From Metarhizium brunneum (taxonomy: Eukaryota; Ascomycota; Sordariomycetes; Hypocreales; Clavicipitaceae): DNA of 64,000 nt. Shown one piece after another: positions 41,401-53,800 of the stretch; the first letter of the stretch is position 1, and each line of letters opens with the position of its first letter. The position numbers and the translations under genes are program-made. The notes beneath the pieces were generated by a model that saw only the letters and a program-made list of their open reading frames with translations, ran no database searches and was not told the DNA's origin. Where the stretch lies: positions 992,001 to 1,056,000 of the forward strand of contig NC_089426.1 in NCBI RefSeq assembly GCF_013426205.1, written 5' to 3'.

Positions 41401-43692
41401 CTAGAACCCCCTACTCTGCTTGCTAGTCTTCTGGAGCTCCCCAAACGCATTGCCCAGTTGCTTCTTCAGCTCCTTATAGCTGACGATGAAGCTGGTCTGC
41501 TCATCACGGCTGGTAAGGCAGATCCTCTCGTCAGTCCCTGCATCTAGCCTATTCAGGCACCGAAGCATGTGGCCCATGTCAAGCACAGGGTTCCCACTAG
41601 CGTCGACCTGGTGGAAGACATAGTCCCTGAACAGCTTGAGCATGTACCTCTCTCCGTTTTCGGACCACGCTCGATCTCCTTCGAGTTCCTGCCGCTCGTT
41701 GATGCAACCAAGCTTGAGGAGCAGGCGGGCGATGCGGCCGTTTTCCAGTTCCCGGTATAGTTCGGAGTTGAGGTCGTCAGACTGGTGTTGAGATTGGTCG
41801 AGAGTGGTGACGATATGGCCGGCAATTCCGCGAATGAATTCTTCAATGGTCTTTTGTGAAGGTGGCTGGGCGGGCGTAAGGAGCCATATGATTGTGTCGC
41901 GGAGCTCGACAGAATACGAGCGGGCCATCAATTCGATGGAGGCTTTGAGGTTGGTGAGTTGAGCTGGGGGCGTGTTGGTGGCTAGGGAGAGGATTGTGCG
42001 GCCAAACTGCATGAAGTCATCTTGCTGGAGTTCGGGGACGGGGCGGCGCATATCGAATTGGACTACATCGAGGATGGAGCAGGCGTTGAGGCGTATGCGG
42101 TTCTTGCCCGTGAGGATGATTTTGGTCACGTCGATGCAGCGCGCGGCCAGGTTGATGGAGTGAATGGACTTGAGTGCGTTTGCGATCTGAGCTATGTAGC
42201 CCCATAATACAGCTTCGGAAACTGGTGACTTTGCTTGGAAGCGGTTTCCTGGTGACGGTGCGCCAGCGCCAGTGCTCAGGTGAACTTCGGCTAGAGTTTT
42301 GGCCAGAGGGTGGTAGTCCTGTACAAATATAAGGGAGCTGTCACCGAAAGCTCGTGCCGTAAATGCATCGTGTATTGTAACTATGTTTGCATTGTCAATC
42401 TTCCTCCAGTCTTTGACGGATCTGATGGCGTGTTCGTTTGTGAGTCTGAAGCCCTCCAGTCTTCGTAGGCAGTAGAGATTGCCCGTCTTGGATGATGTCG
42501 CTTTGTAAACCCAGCTGGGATAAGAAAAGACGTTTGTGTTCTTTCGATGGCTGGTGTCGAGCGGTACTAAAGAATGATAGTTCTCCATCTGAGGTAGTTG
42601 TGAATTGGGCATAACCTGAAGTGAGGCTTCTGCCTTCCTTTGCAGGTCCTCTCGCAACTTTTCGGGTATGAAGAAGTCGTGTGTCAGTCGGTGATAGGGC
42701 ATCAGATCTTCTCTGTAAGGCCCAACCGGTGCGTAAAGATGGTGCTGCAAGGGCTGAAGAGGAGCAGCAAAGGCGCCAGTGGGCTGATAAAACCCTCCGG
42801 CAGCCCCAGCCATTGCACTGTGATCGTCGGCATAAGGATTGAAGTGTGCGCTGGGGAGGCCTTGGCCAACTGAGGCCATGGCAAAAGGGTCATAGTTGAC
42901 AGGGCCATCCTGATTCGATCCGTTCGAAACACCCTGGGTGGACGCGTTATTCCACATGTGATGGGTAAAGCGTGTCTGCCGTCAAGACATACCTGTGAGT
43001 TCAACTCAAAGCTTGGAGTGAATTCGCGAATGGCTGCTGGGTTGAATATGGCACTTTCTGGGTCGGCGGGAGTGGCTGAAAGAGCTGGGGATGCTACAAA
43101 GTGGTGTCAGCGCCGCGGTTCGCAGAACTGTATATTGAAACATGGCGACTACCTCCTAGCCCCCTGGGTGTAAATGCCGGTGCATTGGCGGCTTGTGTAG
43201 AAAAAGTTGGTTTCTTGCCGGCAGACTGCAGGTTTGCAGGGGTAAAGGAAGGAGACTCGACATTTAGAGCTTTGCGAGACCTGGGCAGACGTGTCAGCAC
43301 AGCATATGCTTGGATACTCCAGCACGCAAGCGCATAGAGGCAGACGCAAAGCCGACTCGGTATGCGGCATTGGTGATCTGACATACATGTCTGGTGGGTT
43401 TGAGTTATTCTTGTTTTGATCGTGGGAAAAGGTACAACCTTGGTCTTCGTATCGGCAGTGACCATAGATTAAGACGTTTCGACAGAGCGTATCCCTGTTC
43501 TCCGCTATAGGCTCGGGGTTAGCTCCATGAACTTTGCACGTTGCCGTTGCCATTGCCATTTCCATTCCCATTTCCATTCAAGGAAGGAGCAGCACGGGGT
43601 AGGGGTGTCGTACCGCGTCCCTTTGGTTTCGGAGACGAGGCTGAACCGGCTGGGCGCCTAAGATCCGAAGTCGCGAATCGCGACGCCGCCAT
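41401..43692 (-). CDS. PAN3: PAN3, regulatory subunit of the PAN2-PAN3 deadenylase
   Basis: Pseudokinase adaptor that dimerises, binds poly(A)-binding protein and brings the PAN2 nuclease to poly(A) tails; cytoplasmic. Exons 43692-43614, 43504-43387, 43280-43153, 43093-42993 and 42933-41401 give 652 residues, as usual. An N-terminal CCCH zinc finger (CRNVLIYGHCRYEDQGCTF then SHD) is followed by the PAM2-like peptide region (LNVESPSFTPANLQ). Then comes the pseudokinase domain with YKATSSKTGNLYCLRRLEGF and IHSINLAARCIDVTKI, where the HRD and DFG motifs are degenerate as in all PAN3. The C-terminal knob domain includes LKLFRDYVFHQVDASGNPVLDMGH. Intron 1 (109 bases) contains GGAAAT-type repeats; retaining it would add Asn-Gly repeats and a stop. 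Confidence 0.96.
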
Positions 43693-45154
43693 TGTCTAGT
43701 TGGGTGAACCAAGGAGAGAATTCCGGCTCCTGCGGTCGCTTCTACGACGTCTGTACCATGTCAATGAGATTTCGCGACGACAGAGGGCACCGGGTTTGGG
43801 CAAAGCGACACGCGTGCCAGGTGCGCGAGCATTCCCATGCCATGCCATGACGGCGGCGGGGGAGTCGAGGCTGTGATGTGGAGAGGCAGCATCGCTCGAG
43901 CACGAGTGCAGGGAGGAGACGTGCAGCCGGGCACGCGTGAAGGTCAACTTACCTTGGTGAAGCAGTCATCAGCCATGGCTCAATTGGCGGCGGAGGCCTT
44001 GCGCCCATTTACAAACGATGGGCAGGAACGGGGGGCGGGTTGTTCAGCGTGCAGCGTCGAGAGAGTGGGAGCGGAGGTGAGGCAAGCGTTGAGATGGCGA
44101 TGGTGGGCCGGAGCAGCGGTTGGCACATGGCAGAGCCAATTCATGCCGTAGTTGGGAGGGGCGCAACTGGGGCCATCATCAGTGGTGAGTTCCAGAGGCC
44201 GATGGCACCTGCGGCAGCAACGAGACGCCCGCATGACTCAGGAGGCAATTGGCCCTGGGCTGAAGATGTGATTGATAGGCGCACAGCCTTGATGGATGAT
44301 GGTCAGCTATTTGCTGCTCACCATGACCAATTGGTAGCCATTACATTTGTCCCTGGGCATACATGGAGCAAGTACTACCGGGAATCTACGTGTTTGGCGG
44401 CAGTCGAGGAGGTTACATCAATGGCGTGCAGCCCCGCGCTTCCATCTTCTGGCCTTGGATGTACTCGCGCCGAGCAGTACGCAGTAGTCGCAAACGACGA
44501 TCTCCATTCCTCCTCATTCTACGCAATAAGAATCACGGAAATAACTTCCCACAGAACAGAAACCCATGCAAGAGCATAAAATTGTCACCACGGCGGCAAA
44601 AGCCATCCACTCCATCGTGCTCTGTTCGATGTTGAGCTATAGGGTATCTACGCCGTGTTGGTCGTGTAGAGGAGGTTGTATGTACCTGCGGGAGCTGAAA
44701 CGCAGCCTCGCCCCCGTACCATGATTGACCGAGGAGCCTCGTAGAAGAGAAAGAAAACGAACTTTTCATAATTCACATCCATGTTTCTTGCCAATGAACT
44801 GGCGCCGGCATATATTCACGTTTGTCCGAGTAGTACCCAGTCAGATTGCATCGTCAACTAAACTCCATCCAGAGCCGAGTCTGTACTCTGGGGTTCCTGC
44901 GCTTGCCTAAGTACCGAAGGTACTCCGTGCCTCCGCTCACCTTGCCCCACCAAAGCTGTCTCCTCAAAGCCAGCCTGTCTCACAGCTTCCAGTCAGCACG
45001 CATCACTCAAACTTATAAGTTACAAACCTCAAGCGTACGCCACAAAACCTGATCGAGTCGCCGTCGCCCTTCCCTTCGCATGGTCACGATAACAGAGACG
45101 TTTAGCCCCACCACACCGATGGCCGCATAGGCAGCTCGTCACCCGTCACCCGCC
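43693..45154. promoter_or_regulatory. Divergent promoter region of PAN3 and the UBX-domain gene
   Basis: About 1.46 kb between divergent genes. The motif GTACC..AGGTACTCCGT near 44917-44936 is a small inverted repeat. No gene recognised. Confidence 0.4.
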
Positions 45155-46821
45155 ATGGCCGACCTCAATGATGATGACGTGGAACAGTTGTCCACTACGC
45201 AGCAGGAAGCTCTCCAGCAGTACATCCAGGTCACCAACCAAGAGCCGAAGGAGGCAATCCCTCTACTGCAAAGGTCACAATGGAACGTCCAAGTAAGCAC
45301 TCGATCGTCCCTAGACAGGCATCCTTCCTTGGAAACCCTCAACTCTACCCTCTCGTGCCTGACATGCCCCTCCAGATCGCCATTGCCAAGTTCTTTGACG
45401 GCGAGGGCCCCGACCCTGTAGCCGAAGCTATGGCCGCTCAAAATGTCCCTCGGACGACAGCAAGACACGAGAACTTGCAGGAAAGCCTCCTGGCCGAAGG
45501 CTTCACCCCTCGATCGCAGCCAAGACAACGAACAGACGCCGCGCCGAGAATCGTACCTCAGCCGCCGATAACACATCGTTCACCATGGCTTCTGGGCCTT
45601 CTTCTCGCCCCATTTGGCTGGGGATGGCGCGCAGCCTCGACGCTTTTCAGGACGTTTTGGTACATTCTGTCCTTCCTGCCGGCGTCGATCCGACCCCGTT
45701 CCGTGACGAGCCGTATGTCGTCTGGGTTCAAGGACACGAGCGGCCGCCGAATGCTGATGCCGCGGGATACGGCCGCACGATTCAAGCGCGAATTCGACGA
45801 AGAGTACGGCCAGAACGATCTCCCCTTCTTCGAGGGCGGGCTGGCCCAGGCGCATGATCTAGCCAAGAAGGAGCTCAAGTTTCTTCTGGTTGTTCTCTTG
45901 TCCCCGGAGCACGACGACACTGCGTCATTCATTCGGGAAACACTCCTCTCACAAGACGTAGTAGACTACATCAAAGACCCCACAAACAACATCATTCTCT
46001 GGGGAGGAAACGTGCTAGACTCAGAAGCATACCAGGTAGCCACCGAATACACATGCACCAAATTCCCCTTCTCGGCACTAGTCTGCCTGACGCCCAGGGA
46101 GGGCAGCACCCGCATGGGCATCGTCAAGCGGCTCGTCGGCCCCATGCCGGCAAGCACCTACCTGTCGGAGCTGCAAAACTCGGTTGAAAAGTACGGCTCC
46201 GACCTCGACGGCGTTCGAGCGGAGCGCACCGCCCAGGAAGTATCCAGGAATCTCCGCAACGAGCAAGACTCGGCGTACGAGCGCTCCCTTGCCATCGACA
46301 GAGAACGCGTCCGCCAGCGAAGAGAGGCAGCCGCGGCCGCAGAAGCCGCCGAGTCATTGGCGCGGGAAAAGGCACACGATGCCGCGTTGCTTGAGAGCAA
46401 GCGCAACCAATGGAAGACGTGGCGCGCGGCCAGGCTGCTCCCCGGACCAGCGGCAGGCGATAAGGACGTGGTGCGTGTCGCCCTCAAGATGCCCGAAGGG
46501 TCAGGGGCGGGTCGCCTTGTCAGGAGGTTCCCGCAGGACGCGTCGGTGGAGGAGCTTTATGCCTTCGTGGAATGCTACGATAGGATACGGAGCCGTGAGG
46601 ACGGAGCCGATGACGACGACTACTCAGATGACTCTACGGTGGAGGCCCCCGAGGCTTATGAGCACAAGTATTTGTTCAGAATAGCCTCGACGCTGCCGAG
46701 GGTGGTGTATGAAGCTAGCACTACTGCCACGCTGGGGGAAAGGATTGGCAAATCGGGCAATTTGATAGTCGAGGAGGTGTTGGGCGATGACGAGGATGAG
46801 AGTGGTGAGAGTGGTGACTGA
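45155..46821 (+). CDS. UBX-domain protein with UBA-like, hairpin and UAS domains (UBXD8/FAF2-like)
   Basis: Adaptor recruiting the Cdc48/p97 ATPase to ER membranes or lipid droplets for ER-associated degradation. Exons 45155-45292 and 45376-46821 give 527 residues. Order: a UBA-like domain at the N-terminus (TQQEALQQYIQVTNQEPKEA and FFDGEGPDP); a hydrophobic hairpin (WLLGLLLAPFGWGWRAASTL then FRTFWYILSFLP), which inserts into the membrane in UBXD8; a UAS thioredoxin-like domain (KFLLVVLLSPEHDDT, NNIILWGGNVLDSEAYQVA); and a long charged coiled coil rich in Arg, Glu and Ala. The C-terminal UBX domain reads VALKMPEGSGAGRLVRRFPQ with LFRIASTLPR. The tail is Asp/Glu-rich. The 83-base intron falls inside the UBA-like domain. 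Confidence 0.92.
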
Positions 46822-48589
46822 TGGCCGGAAGAGTCCGTGGCTAATATAGACATTGTCTGCGGAGTACCGGGCATGGGGGGAATATGTATCAACAGGCTTC
46901 CAGTATTTCTGTAATGTTTGATGTCACGAGTGAGGTATTAGATGGCATAAACGTGCGATGGTGGTATTATTAACTCGCGAGTTGTCACCCAGACTTACAC
47001 GCGGCCACCGGTCTACAAAGCCAAGCTTCTTGCCTCGGGGTTACGTAGGTAGTAAGCAATCTTGTGGGTGCCAACGCATCCATGCTTGCACCTCCAATTA
47101 AGCCATCCCCGCCCAAAGTCATGCGTGCGTTCAAATCTGTATGGTTTACGGTGTACGTACTCGACAAAGCGTGGCCAAACAGGCTAGGTGATTGCGTAGC
47201 AGCTGGAGGCTGTGCTTCTCGGCTTTGTGCGGTGACGTGGGTGGGATGCACTCGCGAGTTGCCCGTGGGAGAGCATGATGCGTTGCGCACGCGAGTCGTG
47301 GCTGGGACGCGGCCACTGGCTCACCACGTTGTCAACTGGTCCTCCAAGCTGCCGGACTCGGTATGCACGCAGTATCTGCAGTACCTGCAATACTACCAAG
47401 GTAGTTTATTTGCCTCGATGCGTAGCCAGCGGGAAACAAACTTCCTCGACATTGAAACGTCACCGCAGAGTGAGACAGGGGCTCACAAGCCACAAACTCC
47501 AGATGTCGACAGCTACAGAGTACTCCGTACAGTACATGTGCTGTTTGTACGCGTTGCGCTAGCGCGGGCTGCCGCCAGGGTCTTGGATTACATGCTGTGT
47601 GGCCCATCAATGATTGATCAGCCCCATCCACCCCATCTACCCAGATCAACCCCGTGATCCCCGTCAACTCGTGCTCACCTTGAACCATGCCGTATCGACT
47701 CCGTCCGCTGGCTGACACTGGAAAGCATATACCTGGATCTGGCTGTTGCTAATTATCGTTCTTGTGCATATCGGCACTCTGGACTGCGGTTGTCTCGTCG
47801 AATCAATAATTTGGCTTGAGCCCCCCCCGTTCTGCCACCTGGCATCCCTTGCTCAATCAGATAATCCCGCCGTCTCTACACAGCACACCCAGACTGCCAG
47901 TGCACCGCCGTCAAGTCTGTTGTCCGCCATCATTCGCCTCGATGCTCTTTTGACAACACCGTGTTGCTACTCCAACTCTTCATTCTCTACTTCTCCGCAC
48001 GGCACCAGCGGGCGCGGCGTGCCCTGTCGTTGATCCTTTGAATCATCTCCTCCTCCGTAACTCTTCACCCAACAAATTCCCCACACTTGCCCGCATTGCG
48101 GACGCAGACGAGGCTTGAAGCCAAACAGCACTTGACCACTCAACCACTTCGATCCTTCGCCATCCGGAAACCTTTCGAGGCAAAAACCAAGGGACCAACC
48201 CCTGTCACTTGCCCACTCAGTCTTCCGCCTCCTGGCGAACAGCCCGACAGGTGACAGCTCTGAGCCACCCAATTGATCCGCAAGGTCCGCGACTGCCCGC
48301 CAACACCGCATCTTCATCGAGAGAGACCCTGGCTTGGCTAAGCCTGCCCGCATCTGACAATCGCGATCTCTTCTTTTTCCCGCCTCATCACCCTCCATGT
48401 GTCCCTAGTCCTACCTCTATTTCTCGTCGGATTCGCCCTCTCTACACCTATCTACGCTATACCGCCTAATCCAAGGTCGAGCAATTATACCTATAGCGAA
48501 ACCACTTTCGACCGACGTCTCGTCTACCTTCATTCGCTTTCTGCGCGCGCGTCCACCAACGCTCGTCGTGCGAGCCCGGAGTAGTCAGC
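46822..48589. promoter_or_regulatory. Spacer upstream of the VHS/GAT gene
   Basis: About 1.8 kb. The part nearest 48589 is pyrimidine-rich and looks like a transcribed leader. TACTCCGTAC at about 47519 recurs in partial form near 44933 and 53003. No coding region recognised; the open frame at 47064-47657 lacks domain features. Confidence 0.4.
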
Positions 48590-50410
48590 ATGAAGTCTAT
48601 GAAGGGCCTCAGCATGAACAAGATGCTGGGGAGTATCAAGAAGAAGGCTGGAGGTAAGCAAGTCCCTGCTGTTGTTTCGATATCTAGACCACCCCGCGCA
48701 GCCTTCGATGCATGCTGCGCATACCTGTCGGCCTGCGCAGCGTGCGGCCCAGCGACTCAACATAATTTGGTATTTACTTTGGAAGACAGAAGAGGAGCCG
48801 CTGGTCTGACTTAGTCCTTTCTTAGGGAGCTCAAACGCCCCCCCAGCGTCGGCTGCGACACACGCTGAGAACCCCGAGGTCACTGCTCACAACAGCGTCG
48901 TAAGTCCAGGGAGCCCCACCACATGACACCGAATGATGTCGTCGCTAACCCCAACGGCCACAGAAAGCGTTTTGCGAGTCTGGCGGAAATTCCAAGGTAT
49001 GTAATACACTGGCGGTTTCTCACTCTTGGTGCTTCGCTGCAGTCCGAATCATGGCAACTGACCAAGACGACTGTCAATAGACTGATGAAGTTCTCTTCCT
49101 CCCCCCCATCGTCGATGCTGCCGAATCATCCCCGGCTGCCGCAGCCGAATGTGCCCGTGTTATTCGCAAGTTCTTGAGCAAAGATTATAGCTCAAGGCCG
49201 TCCTGGCAGTATAATGCTATAATGCTTGTCCGAATCCTGACCGATAACCCTGGGGAAACCTTCACGAGGAATTTAGATGACAAGTTTGTCGACACAATCC
49301 GAGCTTTGCTGAAGAATGTCAAGGATCCCAGCGTATGGCAAATATTAATGGAAACCTTGGATGACTTTGAGTATGCCAAAGCGCACGACCAGAACCTAGC
49401 TCCGTTGGTTCTTATGTGGCAGAAGGAGAAGGAGGCTGCCATAAAGAAACATGGGGTAAGATTAGCTAGCAGGTGAATGATGGGCCGTATACCTTGCTAA
49501 TGGGAGAAAATAGAATCGACAGCCACCTCTGCCTCCACGGCCCTTCATAACGAACCAGCCGCCGCTCAACCGACACTCTCAAAACTATTTCGCCAAGGCC
49601 CACCATAACAATCGCCTTCCTGACCCCGTTGAGCTCTCATCAAGACTTGAAGAGGCACGGACGTCGGCCAAACTTCTGGAGCAGGTCGTCATGAACACTT
49701 CTCCGGGTGAAATGCTGCAAAATGAGCTGATTAAAGAATTTGCCGATCGCTGTCTAAGTGCATCTAGAAGCCTGCAGGGCTACATGGTTTCTGAGAATCC
49801 GGCGCCGGATAACGAAACTATGGAGAGCCTCATTGACACAAACGAGCAGTTGCAGACGGCTCTCAACCAGCATCAGAGGGCAGTTTTGAATGCCAGGAAG
49901 CAGCTTGGCCTCGGTACCAATGAAAATTCACCAGTTGTCTTGTCAGACAATTCGGACACCGAAAGCCATGCACGTCATAACAATGCTGAGACAGGCTTAA
50001 TGCCTGGTGGTGTGACAACAGGGGCAATAGATGCAGGAAAGGGGAAACAGACACAGTCATACCATCTGACTCCCACTGGTAATGGGGAGGCAGTAGCATC
50101 GAGCTCACGCCAATCACTGAAGGACGAATCGACTGAAGATCCTTTTGCCGACCCGCATCCTGCAGAAGCAAAGGCTGCTGGTGGCTCGTCAACACAGCCT
50201 ATTTCCGAATTTCCGCATGAACCTTTTCACCCGGGCTTCGGTGGGCCGCTGTCCAGTAACAATGTCGTTCTAAACAGTGCGGGTAGTTCTAGCTCTCGGT
50301 CTGGGCTGGCCAAAGAGCAACCGCCGCATAACAGGCATCAAGGCGTCTCTGACGATGACGATATCTATGAGGCAGCACCAAAGGGCAAGAGCCCCCTGAA
50401 CAAGGAATAA
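48590..50410 (+). CDS. VHS and GAT domain protein, Lsb5-like endocytic adaptor
   Basis: Adaptor that binds ubiquitin and links endocytic sorting to actin. Exons 48590-48653, 48826-48899, 48964-48996, 49081-49455 and 49514-50410 give 480 residues. The basic N-terminus (MKSMKGLSMNKMLGSIKKK) precedes a VHS superhelix recognisable from AAECARVIRKFLSKDYSSRP, QYNAIMLVRILTDNPG and FVDTIRALLKNVKDPSVWQI. A proline-rich linker (PPLPPRP) follows, then a three-helix GAT domain (LEEARTSAKLLEQVVMNTSP, LIKEFADRCLSASRSLQGYM, LIDTNEQLQTALNQHQRAVL). The C-terminal part is low-complexity, Ser/Gly/Glu-rich, ending near DDDDIYEAAPKGKSP. One exon is only 33 bases. The absence of clathrin-box or GAE domains separates it from GGA proteins. 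Confidence 0.88.
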
Positions 50411-53400
50411 CCGCGCGCATGCAGAGTTGCGCTGTAGAAAGTGATTGTAGCTGTGATTGGTTGCTTAGGTTCGCCAACCTTCTCCATGTCAGTCTTCGGT
50501 GAAACTTGCACTTCTTGAAGGGGAGTATCAAGGAGAGTATGACTTGATTCATGATTCTGTTGGGCATTTTTGTGCCAACTTGACTTTTTCTTTTTCTTTT
50601 CTTTTTTTTATTTAAAAAAAAGATGATGATTCCCCATGCTGTTAATGTTTCTGCTTTTGATACAACTTCAGACGAGGGTCATTTGGTTATTATTGGCAAG
50701 AACTACACCTGGCAAAGCGCTCAAAGGCATCTATAGCGTGTTTCATCAGATTGTGCTAGCTTTCTCGAGAGCATTGCATGGAGGCTAGTGTATAACAGAG
50801 ATGTGTTTAAATTCGCAGTCTTTATAGCGGATGTGCCGGCTGAATTGTAGCTTGAGAGGGGAAGAGTTGATGAAATCCAACGGCCCTTCGGGTTGTCGAG
50901 CATATCCGTACGTCCTGGGCTAGGAGTTCTCATGGGTTCTAGTGTGATTCCACAACATGTGCCGAACAGCGTGCAATGGGTGGATCGGTGGATACTCCAA
51001 TTGACGGCACTTTGCTAAACGTTGGATGTAGGCCAAAAGTCTTTCACGACGGCATTGGTCTGACCGAGTTGTTGGCGATTTATTTGGGCAAGTTGTCTTG
51101 GATATTCACATCGCGCGGCGGCACAGTGTAGAGTCAAATTTAAACCCGATGAAGTCGAGGCTTACCCTACCTAATGTGACTATGGCATGACAGCCTGTCG
51201 GGCAAGCGGTTGAACTTGGCAGGACAGCGGACAACGTTGGAGCCATGCGAAGGTTGAGATGGTGGCCTGCCGATTCGTACAGACACCAATAAGCGTTCGG
51301 TCGTCTTCGGACTCTGGATGTCCTGGATGATTTTGGATGGAATGTGCTGGTTCGGCCACTTGGTTTAGGTGCTCTCTCCCGCTGGGACGGCGGGGTGATA
51401 TTGCACCCGTCCCAGCCAGTCGCAACATTGGCACTTCCCGCTGCGCCTGTGCAGGGCGGGAGAGTTCGAGTGGAAGGGAAGGAGCGAAGGTCTCAGAACG
51501 GATAAAAGCGGAGACAACGGTGAACTACGGCAGGTGCTATGGACTTGACGCATCCATGCGTGCGTACATAGACAGAGGAACGCAAGCTCCAAGCTCCAAA
51601 GCTCCATCCACCCAACTCCTCAAATTGACCTGATAGTCACAGTGTCCTCGTGCCGTGCTCGCCCAAGAGTGAGTTGCACATGCATATGCATGTCTTTGGT
51701 CGAGAAGGGACAAGACACACGACAAGCAGGGAGGCTGAGCCAAAATTATGCCTTAGTCACGTCTCGCATATCAGCGATGTGGCGCTCCATCGACGGGTTT
51801 TCCATGCAACACATGCTGCCTAGTCGGACGCTATTTCTCTATTTCGATAGGTGAGACGATTACAAAGAGCTTCTAAAGCCGCTGGGTGCTGACCTTGTCC
51901 TAAAGTGGCTCACCGTCCTCAAAGCCAAGATAGCCATGTGTTGCGTACGGAATATTATATTGCGAATCGGATTCAGGCAATAGGCTCAATACTATGGGGT
52001 AAGCTTGCCCGGCCGTAATCTCCGCGGCCAAGAGTCTGGCGCACGACATCATTTCTCCCGCACTGCTGAACACTTTCCAGATGAACAGAGAGACACACAT
52101 GAATCTGTTGTGGTTCTGGCTTGCATCGCCGTTGGCCGTCTGGTTGTTGGGGCTCCCGTCTCACTGTCTCACTGGAGACACTGCGAGCTAGCACTCCAGC
52201 CAGACAAACTGCGTCCATGTGGCCCTAGGCTCAGATCAAACCTCCACCCTCCGTCCTTACCGACCCATTTCCATCGTCAATTCTACCGATCGGCAGTTGA
52301 TCTAGTTACGTCGACTCGAGAAAGATTGCATCGCATGTAAAGTTCCGAGCCTATGCGTGCTTCTGGTATTGCCAAAACAACATTGTATTCTTTTCATCCA
52401 TCCTTTCTACGACTGAATTCATCTCAGACTCGAGTAGTGGTTGTGCTTGTGTTGTCAGTGGTCAGCGTCAAGCCCACCGACAGCTCAGCGAGGCACATGC
52501 CGGACCTGATTGGTCAGTCGTGGCAGTGAGAGTTCCTGTTTGGGACTTTCTTGCGAGAGACGACCAGTGTTCTTCTGGCAGCTCGCACCCGTGATTTATG
52601 GGGTTTGGGTTCATGGGTTCATGAGAAATGCACAGGCAGTTACACGGCCTATCCTGGAGCCGTTAGCGGTCTAAGCTGAAGTCTGTCCCTATTTCGCCAC
52701 TTCATTGACATCTGGCACTGGTCAGTCCTCTGACCGTCATCTGGATATCGCCAAAGTCCCCGGCGGCCCGAAACCCGTCGCCTTCGTTAGCCCGAATCCC
52801 AGTTCGACAGTCGTATCGCTCTCCGTCCCACTTGTGCCTTGCCAACTGGACATGCCGTGGTGGCTTGGGTATAACTGATTGAGCCTGGCGCCTGAAAAGC
52901 AAATCGTCTTTGTCACCAGACCATCCCGGGGATTTTGTCAATTTATTACGGCTTGATATCCAAGACCTTCCACTCTAGGAGCTGGGTGGTCTCACAAACC
53001 GTTACTCCGTAGCCTAGTTAATGTCTCTGCTCGTACGACCCTCGTGCTGCCCACCTGTCTTTGCCTCACCCCAAATCCACCACTACCAGGATGGCAGATT
53101 AGCAACTATGTAGTTCGTGCTGCGTCTCTCCACACCTGTCGCAGCCCTGCCTAGTCCGGTGAACACATCGTGTCGAGCTCATATATGGGACCCGGCTCCC
53201 CGGAAACACTGCCTTTTCCAATCTAAGTTGCCGATCATCGCTTCCTTGTTCTTAGTCTTGTCATTAAGTGACTGGTAAGAAATGCGCTTCTTAAAGACGG
53301 AAAAGGACTCTGTGCTGACAATCTTGGCTTGCTATTCTAGTTAGTAGTTCGGCGTCGGTAAAGCCAACAATATCTTGTCTTGACCACCATCTGGCAATTA

Positions 53401-53800
53401 TCAACCCCACCCGAACGGCGCTGATACTGGCATTTTGCAATTCATACTCTGTCTTGTCTATGGATCCGAGCGCTAGGCAACCCTGGTCGAGTCGTCAGAA
53501 GTGTCGTCTTGCCGCTGCAGCCACTATTGGGCTCTCATTTATTGCCAGCTGACAGCCTTGACAAACCCGCCATCAACTTGCCGATTGTCTTTGCTTCTTT
53601 GCGCACATACCTGCCGAAGGGGACATCGAACTGGTACCCGCGTCGCCTTCTGTTGGTACCGGGCTGGAAAAATTGCTCAAGGTTGTGAACTGGTGGTTTG
53701 TCAAGTCTTGCTCGTCTGGTGACGACTTGACAAACCGTCCCTACTATCCGGCCTGTACTAATCATTGATACTTGATCATTTTGGCCGCTATTTTGATACC
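50411..53800. other. Gene-free stretch of 3.4 kb
   Basis: No frame shows a domain, signal peptide or credible exon chain. T-rich sequence at about 50581-50620 may be the end region of the VHS/GAT transcript. The final few hundred bases should be the F-box gene's promoter and leader. An unrecognised small or non-coding gene cannot be excluded. Confidence 0.4.

Noticed and set aside
44040..44579. 179-residue plus-strand open frame upstream of the UBX gene
   Set aside because: Lies in a divergent promoter; composition resembles random translation.
47064..47657. 197-residue plus-strand open frame
   Set aside because: No domain or signal; likely chance frame in non-coding sequence.
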